Position numbers and translations under genes: made by a program. Under the pieces are notes generated by a model. The model was given only the letters and a program-made list of their open reading frames with translations. It was not told the DNA's origin and ran no database searches. A stretch of DNA of 9,745 bases from an uncultured Fidelibacterota bacterium. GTDB lineage: Bacteria; Fidelibacterota; Fidelibacteria; Fidelibacterales; Fidelibacteraceae. This document shows, piece after piece, positions 5,958 to 9,745 of this stretch. The stretch spans positions 1 through 9,745 of the forward strand of contig CALMFL010000185.1 of the NCBI GenBank assembly GCA_937862595.1, written 5' to 3'. Each line of letters opens with the position of its first letter. The first letter of the stretch is position 1.

Positions 5958-7655
5958 TTATACGATATGCGGCCGAATGTCTTTTATTACCAGCTGGATG
6001 CGTTTCACTCCGTTCCACTCGTTCAGGGTGGGCACAAAGACCATGTCCACCTGCTGGGAGGGATCCATGACCAGCTCGAAGAAGCGGAGCATGTTCCAGG
6101 CGATACAATTCAGGGAAATGCCGCCTTTCTTTACGGAAAACTTCAGGTGCTTTTCTTTCAGGATCGCCGCGTTGTGCGGAGAAACGCCGCGGACGCTGAA
6201 TTTCGGGCGCATGTTCTCCGGGCCGAAGGGTTCCATGTCTTTCAGGAATTCCATCATGGACGTGTTGATCTCTTCGATCTCCACATCGGCGTCAACGTGG
6301 ATCCCGGGTTCCAGCATATCCGGCCGGATATTCGCTTCGGCATAAGCAAGGAATGCTGCTTCGAAATCGGGTATGTTCGCCTCCTCGACCGTCAGGCCGG
6401 CCGCCATCTGGTGGCCCCCAAACCCGCTCAGATGTCCTGAACAGGCGGAGAGGGCCGCATGCAGGTCAAAATCGTCAATGCTCCGCCCGCTGCCTTTTCC
6501 CAGGCCTTCTTTTACGGCGATCAGGAAAACCGGACGGTTCAGCATGTCCTTGATCTTGGACGATACGATCCCGATCACGCCGGGATGCCAGTCGCCCGAC
6601 AGCACCAGGGCGTTCGGAAGATCTTCTCCGTATTTTTCCTTGACCTGAAGAATGGCTTCCCGGGTGACCGTGCGTTCCACTTTTTGCCGCTCTTCGTTTT
6701 CCTGGTTCAGGATAATGCTGTACTGACGCGCGGTATGACGGTCCTCGGTGGTCAGCAGGGTAATGGCGCGCGAGGCGCTCCCCATGCGCCCCACGGCATT
6801 CAGGCGGGGGGCAAGGCCGAAAACGATATTGATCACCGTAATGTCTTCGGTGTCCATTTGGCAGACGTTAAAAAGCTCCAGGATGCCCATGCGGCATTCC
6901 TGCCGGCGGATGCGGGCAAGTCCCTCGCGGACCAGGCAGCGGTTCTCATCGACCAGGGGAACGATGTCCGCGGCCGTCCCGATCGCGACCAGGTCAAGGT
7001 ACTGCACGGCCTTTTCGGCGCTTCCGTCCCGGCGGAGGCAGATGGCTTCCACCAGTTTGAAGACCACCCCCGCACCGCAGAGTTCGCGGAAGGGATACGT
7101 GTCCTCATGGCGCTTGGGGTTCAGGATCGCAAGCGCATCGGGAAGCCCGTCGGTTTGCTCGTGATGGTCGGTGACGATCACGTCGATGCCGTGCTGCCGG
7201 GCATAGGCGATCTCATTGTGCGCGGTCACGCCGCAGTCGCAGGTGATGATCAGGTCGATGTCCTGCTCGATGGCATGGTCGATCCCCTCCAGCGAGACGC
7301 CGTAGCCTTCCTTTTCCCGCTCCGGGATATAATAATAGACGGACTCATTGCACTTCCGCAGGAAAAGATAGAGAATGGAGGCCGCGGTCACGCCGTCGAC
7401 ATCGTAATCTCCGTAGATCAGGATCTTCTTCCGCTCCGTGCAGGCGTCCAGAATGACCGTGACGGCCTTGTCCATATCCAGCATGGAAAAGGGGTCGTAA
7501 AGGGAATGGGACCCTTTGTCGAAATAGCGCTCGAGCGCCTCCTTCGAACGGATGTTCCGGTTCAGCAATATCGAGGTATAGAGATAGGATAAACGAAATT
7601 GTTTACTGTATTCGAGAACATCGTCCCCGGGTATGTCTGGATAGACCCATTTCAT
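5958..7655 (-). CDS. recJ: Single-stranded-DNA-specific 5'-3' exonuclease RecJ
   Basis: A 565-residue DHH/DHHA1 exonuclease acting on 5' ssDNA ends in recombination repair and mismatch repair. All core motifs are present (numbering from the ATG): motif I YGDYDVDG at about 81-88, DCG at about 140, DHH at about 163-165, and GTAADIVPL at about 226-234. The DHHA1 region has GKGSGRS (about 386-392) and SGFGGHQMAAG (about 410-420), and an OB-fold region follows to the C-terminus. Length is close to the E. coli enzyme. The ATG at 7655 is preferred because GAGAG lies about 7 nt upstream; a GTG directly before it (7658) would add one residue. The start lies only 32 bp from the end of rnpB with no visible terminator or clear promoter between them, suggesting a shared transcript. 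Confidence 0.95.
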   Translation of the reverse strand: MKWVYPDIPGDDVLEYSKQFRLSYLYTSILLNRNIRSKEALERYFDKGSHSLYDPFSMLDMDKAVTVILDACTERKKILIYGDYDVDGVTAASILYLFLRKCNESVYYYIPEREKEGYGVSLEGIDHAIEQDIDLIITCDCGVTAHNEIAYARQHGIDVIVTDHHEQTDGLPDALAILNPKRHEDTYPFRELCGAGVVFKLVEAICLRRDGSAEKAVQYLDLVAIGTAADIVPLVDENRCLVREGLARIRRQECRMGILELFNVCQMDTEDITVINIVFGLAPRLNAVGRMGSASRAITLLTTEDRHTARQYSIILNQENEERQKVERTVTREAILQVKEKYGEDLPNALVLSGDWHPGVIGIVSSKIKDMLNRPVFLIAVKEGLGKGSGRSIDDFDLHAALSACSGHLSGFGGHQMAAGLTVEEANIPDFEAAFLAYAEANIRPDMLEPGIHVDADVEIEEINTSMMEFLKDMEPFGPENMRPKFSVRGVSPHNAAILKEKHLKFSVKKGGISLNCIAWNMLRFFELVMDPSQQVDMVFVPTLNEWNGVKRIQLVIKDIRPHIV

Positions 7656-7687
7656 CACTGTTCTCTCATCTGTCTATGATAGTAATA

Positions 7688-8081
7688 AGCCTAAAGCCGG
7701 TCGTAAGCCGAATTCTGTTACCCCGGTCGCCCGGGGCGATGACCATTTATCTTCCCGCACCGTCACCGGTGCGGTGATGCCACTACCAGGGGAGACGGAA
7801 CCCGAGCCAGGTATGGCTCCCCGATTTGTGTTGCTCCGAATGGGGCTTGCCGAGCTTCCGGCGTTGCCGCCGGAACTGGTGAGCTCTTACCTCACCGTTT
7901 CACCATCACTCTCTTCATCCCGAAGCCGGGACAAAAAGGGCTGTCTGCTTTCTGTTGCGCTTTCCAGTCCTCGCGGACTCCTTGCGTTACAAGGCATTCT
8001 GCTCTGCGGAGTTCGGACTTTCCTCCCCCCCGCCCCGAATCTTCGGGATCGGGAAGGCGGCCATCACTCCGGCTTTAAGCT
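7688..8081 (-). ncRNA. rnpB: RNase P RNA, bacterial class A
   Basis: Catalytic RNA that matures tRNA 5' ends. Universal blocks are present on the minus strand. GAGGAAAGTCCG..CTCC (about 8024-8008) is followed by GGAAAGCGCAACAGAAA (P4/J regions). GGTGAGGTAAGAGCTCACC (7896-7878) and, near the 3' end, CAGAATTCGGCTTACGACC are also present. The ends were placed by helix P1: AGCTTAAAGCCGG (8081-8069) pairs with CCGGCTTTAGGCT (7700-7688), 13 pairs with one G-U. The 394-nt length fits class A. With these ends the RNA begins inside the stop codon (8082-8080) of the upstream zinc-ribbon gene and ends 32 nt before recJ. Mature ends could be a few bases shorter. Confidence 0.95.
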
Positions 8082-8802
8082 ATTCATCTTCTTCGTTATC
8101 ATCGGCGGCGAATAAGAAGCGGCCGCAGTAATCACAGGTAATTACCTGGTTTTTTTTGTAAATGTCAACCCGTTTCTGCGGAATGACCCGGTTGTGGCAT
8201 CCGCTGCAGGCATCCCGCATCAGGGGAACCACGGCCAGGCCGCTGCGCGCCTTGCGGACACGCTGATAGACGCTCATAAAATTACGGGGGATCAGGGCGA
8301 TCAGGGTTTTCCGCGTCTCTTCAAGCTGCTGCTTTTCGTCTTCGGTCGCCTTCTGGGTCTCGGCCAGGGATCCCCGGGTCTCCTCCAAACGCTGTTCCAT
8401 ATCTTCCAGGTTCTTTTCCGTTTTCCCGAAGGCTTCGTTCAAACGGCTGTTCTCTTCTTCGGACTGGAGGATCTGGTCTTCGGCATCCTTGATGCTCTGT
8501 TCGTTGAATTCGATCTCTGAGGTAAGGGCGTCGTATTCGCGGTTCGTGGTGACCAGGAACAATTGCTCTTTATATTTGGTGATCTTGGATTTCAGATCTT
8601 CGACCTTCACGGAATTGCTGCTGATCAGTGTTGCATTCTCTTCGATACTGGTCCGGCGGATCGCGTTTTGCTCTTGTTCGTTTCTGATCTGGATCTCGAG
8701 CGTTTTTACCGTTTCCGGAAGATCCCCCAGCTTTTCGATCAAAGCGTCAAGCCGGGTGTCGAGTTCCTGGAGCCGGATCAGCTGTTGAAGTACATTTTGC
8801 AT
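8080..8802 (-). CDS. Coiled-coil C4-type zinc-ribbon protein (CT398/zf-RING_7 type)
   Basis: A 240-residue cytoplasmic protein. Residues about 5-165 form a long Glu/Lys/Gln-rich coiled-coil hairpin containing the family landmark TNREYDAL (86-93). The C-terminal zinc ribbon has C199-S-G-C202 and C223-D-Y-C226, followed by a very acidic tail (DDNEEDE). This is the architecture of the 'C4-type zinc ribbon domain' family typified by Chlamydia CT398. Its molecular role is not settled, and nucleic-acid or RpoN/flagellar-factor binding has been proposed for relatives. The ATG at 8802 is preceded by GGAGGTAAGG with about 7 nt spacing. Its TAG stop overlaps the predicted 5' end of rnpB. A strong terminator lies 34 bp upstream of the start, so the gene either has its own promoter or depends on read-through of a structured leader. 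Confidence 0.92.
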   Translation of the reverse strand: MQNVLQQLIRLQELDTRLDALIEKLGDLPETVKTLEIQIRNEQEQNAIRRTSIEENATLISSNSVKVEDLKSKITKYKEQLFLVTTNREYDALTSEIEFNEQSIKDAEDQILQSEEENSRLNEAFGKTEKNLEDMEQRLEETRGSLAETQKATEDEKQQLEETRKTLIALIPRNFMSVYQRVRKARSGLAVVPLMRDACSGCHNRVIPQKRVDIYKKNQVITCDYCGRFLFAADDNEEDE

Positions 8803-8836
8803 CGTTTTACCTTACCTCCATCACATTTTTAAATAT

Positions 8837-8867
8837 AAAAAAAACGCACACCTGAAGATGCGCGTTT
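8837..8867 (-). terminator. Factor-independent terminator upstream of the zinc-ribbon gene
   Basis: On the minus strand AAACGCGCA (8867-8859) pairs with TGTGCGTTT (8850-8842), nine pairs with one G-U, around an 8-nt loop. It is followed by a T8 run (8844-8837) overlapping the stem base. It is too far from the LysE gene (stop at 9003) to be only that gene's trailer, and suggests that a short transcript ends here. Confidence 0.75.
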
Positions 8868-8953
8868 ATAATTTTGGTCCTCGCGGGGCAACCATGTCGT
8901 TGACTATTCCCAATGTAGTAAAACACCTCTTATAAATGAGCCGCCCGATAACC
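8837..8953 (-). ncRNA. Candidate small RNA or structured leader (family not recognised)
   Basis: Upstream of the terminator at 8837-8867, GGTT-AT-CGGGC (8953-8943) can pair with GCC(C)CG-CGAG-GACC (8889-8876), about nine pairs with an internal loop and a bulged C. This encloses about 53 nt. Inside, GTT-TT-ACTA can pair with TAGT-C-AAC around a 9-nt loop. Together with the terminator this makes a compact RNA of about 117 nt. No 6S, SRP, tmRNA, T-box or riboswitch signature was recognised. It could equally be an attenuator leader for the zinc-ribbon/rnpB/recJ unit. The fold was found by eye and the promoter is not clear. Confidence 0.4.
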
Positions 8954-9002
8954 TATTAAGATCAACAAATTTATTCGAAAAGTCAAACAATTAATCGATT
9001 AT

Positions 9003-9620
9003 TTATGCCCTTGAAAAAGCCTTGAAGCCCGAAAATGCGAAGTAAACGGCGACCAGAAGGAGACAGCTTCCCAGCAGGATATAGAGGATCTTCCGCAGCT
9101 TCGGACGATCGAGCACACCGGAGCGGTGGGTCAGCCAGCCCAGCACGCCGTCCCAGAGAAAATCCACGGAAAGATGCGTGATGATGAAAAAGATCAGGAC
9201 GCCCTTGCCGAAGCTGCGCGCCTGCAGGATCAGGGCCAGTCCGGCGGTCGCCCACCACAGGATGAAATAGGGATTGATGCTCGTGACGATCCCGCCGATG
9301 AAAGCGCGCGTATCGTTTGCCTTGAGCTGTATGTCCCGGTTTGCCGATCGGATCATGTCCGCCCCGATATACAGGAGCATCAGCGCCCCGGCGAAGGCGA
9401 TCGCCATGTGGACGACCGGGTTTTCCATGAAATTTGCGGCATAAACGGAAAGAAAAAGGATCAGGGGTATCTCCACCACGGCGTGTCCGGCGGCAACGGT
9501 AAAACCCGCCCAGGGAGAACGCTTTGCGTTGGCGATGACTACCGCCGTCACGGGTCCGGGCATCATGGCGCCCGTGAAGGAGATCAGAAAAACGGAGAGT
9601 AAAAAAAGTATCAGTTCCAT
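9003..9620 (-). CDS. LysE/RhtB-family membrane exporter
   Basis: A 205-residue inner-membrane protein with about six hydrophobic segments (roughly 2-22, 37-61, 69-88, 107-133, 138-160, 176-197). The family motif MMPGPVTAVVI is at the end of the first (P21-G22-P23), and a SINPYFILWW motif (114-123) matches the second conserved block. Family members export amino acids such as lysine, arginine, homoserine or threonine by proton antiport; the substrate cannot be read from sequence. Length is normal for LysE. There is no Shine-Dalgarno site before the ATG at 9620. A Bacteroidota-like -7 element (TACCTTTG) at 9641-9634 would give a very short leader. The gene stands apart from the downstream genes because of the terminator at 8837-8867. 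Confidence 0.9.
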   Translation of the reverse strand: MELILFLLSVFLISFTGAMMPGPVTAVVIANAKRSPWAGFTVAAGHAVVEIPLILFLSVYAANFMENPVVHMAIAFAGALMLLYIGADMIRSANRDIQLKANDTRAFIGGIVTSINPYFILWWATAGLALILQARSFGKGVLIFFIITHLSVDFLWDGVLGWLTHRSGVLDRPKLRKILYILLGSCLLLVAVYFAFSGFKAFSRA

Positions 9621-9633
9621 GACAGCAAAAGTA

Positions 9634-9641
9634 CAAAGGTA
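9634..9641 (-). promoter_or_regulatory. Bacteroidota-like -7 element before the lysE-type gene
   Basis: TACCTTTG on the minus strand fits the TAnnTTTG -7 consensus of Bacteroidota housekeeping promoters and ends 13 bases before the start codon. A matching TTTG -33 box is not seen at the expected 19-20 bp distance, so the assignment is tentative. Confidence 0.35.
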
Positions 9642-9665
9642 CGGGGAAAGATAAAAGAGTAATGT

Positions 9666-9745
9666 TTAAAGATTAACGAAGAAAAATTCACACCGGCCGG
9701 TGATATTCGGATCCTCGAAGACGTCGAAGATCATCTGTCTGCGTC
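9666..9745 (-). CDS. C-terminal fragment of an unrecognised gene
   Basis: The minus strand is open from the window edge to a TAA at 9668-9666. It reads RRQMIFDVFEDPNITGRCEF then FFVNL, about 25 residues. Third codon positions are mostly G or C, as in the neighbouring genes, which supports real coding. The other two minus frames stop early (one by the fifth codon), and the plus strand has no start codon here. Too little remains to assign a family. Its stop lies 45 bp before the lysE-type start, so it could be the preceding gene of the same transcript. Confidence 0.45.
   Translation of the reverse strand, partial: RRQMIFDVFEDPNITGRCEFFFVNL

Noticed and set aside
6459..7592. Long plus-strand open frame (377 codons) opposite recJ
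   Set aside because: Mirror of the recJ coding frame. RecJ's motifs on the minus strand are complete, and the plus-strand product has no recognisable domain.
7774..8115. Plus-strand open frame of 113 codons
   Set aside because: It lies entirely on the reverse complement of rnpB and its flank. The base pattern is explained by the RNA structure.
8135..8148. Perfect 14-bp palindrome CAGGTAATTACCTG, followed by a T-run on the plus strand
   Set aside because: It sits inside the conserved zinc-ribbon coding sequence (codons for QVITCD). No plus-strand transcript is expected, so it is most likely a coincidence, although it is near the rnpB start.
8876..8953. T-box leader, suggested by TGG followed by CCGCG
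   Set aside because: The T-box motif GGGTGGNACCGCG is not matched, the terminator's 5' arm is not shared with an antiterminator, and the downstream gene is not a tRNA synthetase or amino acid gene.
8837..8953. SRP RNA or 6S RNA
   Set aside because: The conserved SRP apical loop (GGAAGcAGCC-like) is missing, and the transcript is too short and lacks the long, bulged 6S hairpin.
9666..9745. Start of a plus-strand gene at the right edge
   Set aside because: No usable start codon or ribosome-binding site is present. The open minus-strand frame has better codon use and a natural stop.

Overview
This window carries a single run of bacterial protein genes, all on the minus strand and so transcribed from high to low coordinates, with one certain RNA gene (rnpB, RNase P RNA) inside the run. 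The DNA is moderately GC-rich, with strong G/C preference at third codon positions. The organism cannot be fixed from this window. YbeY uses the H-x3-H-x5-D metal motif that I associate with Bacteroidota and relatives, and the lysE-like gene has a Bacteroidota-like -7 element (TACCTTTG). However, several genes have good Shine-Dalgarno sites and the DUF134 gene has a classical sigma-70-type promoter. I lean, with low confidence, towards the Fibrobacterota-Chlorobiota-Bacteroidota (FCB) superphylum or a neighbouring uncultured lineage.

Layout from high to low coordinates. 9666-9745 is the C-terminal tail of an unrecognised gene. 9003-9620 is a LysE/RhtB-type membrane exporter. 8803-9002 is a gene-free stretch with a strong factor-independent terminator and an upstream paired element, so it may encode a small RNA or a structured leader. 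8080-8802 is a coiled-coil plus C4 zinc-ribbon protein (CT398 type). 7688-8081 is rnpB, whose P1 helix reaches into the zinc-ribbon gene's stop codon. 5958-7655 is recJ. Then follow pgpH (3587-5896), ybeY (3162-3590), a CorC/HlyC-type CNNM-CBS protein (1891-3165) and mazG (1118-1894), each overlapping the next by 4 nt, so they look like a translationally coupled operon. That operon ends at hairpins and a U-rich tract around 1025-1084.

After a gene-free stretch (726-1117) with two copies of a 20-nt dyad, a second, unrelated unit begins. A clear promoter (757-785) with a palindrome over the expected start site drives a DUF134 HTH/zinc-binding protein (315-725) and a Gly/Arg-rich DUF5320 protein (1-271, cut by the window edge).

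Functionally, the large unit is housekeeping: tRNA 5' maturation (RNase P), rRNA maturation and quality control (YbeY), recombination repair (RecJ), nucleotide pool cleaning (MazG), cyclic di-AMP turnover (PgpH) and membrane ion handling (CorC-like). The DUF134/DUF5320 pair belongs to a group often found near MTH1175-type (NifX/NifB-like) and Mrp-type Fe-S proteins. No mobile element, CRISPR array or defence system is visible. The points most worth a second look are the regulatory DNA of the DUF134 unit, the embedded rnpB, and the 8837-8953 structured transcript.
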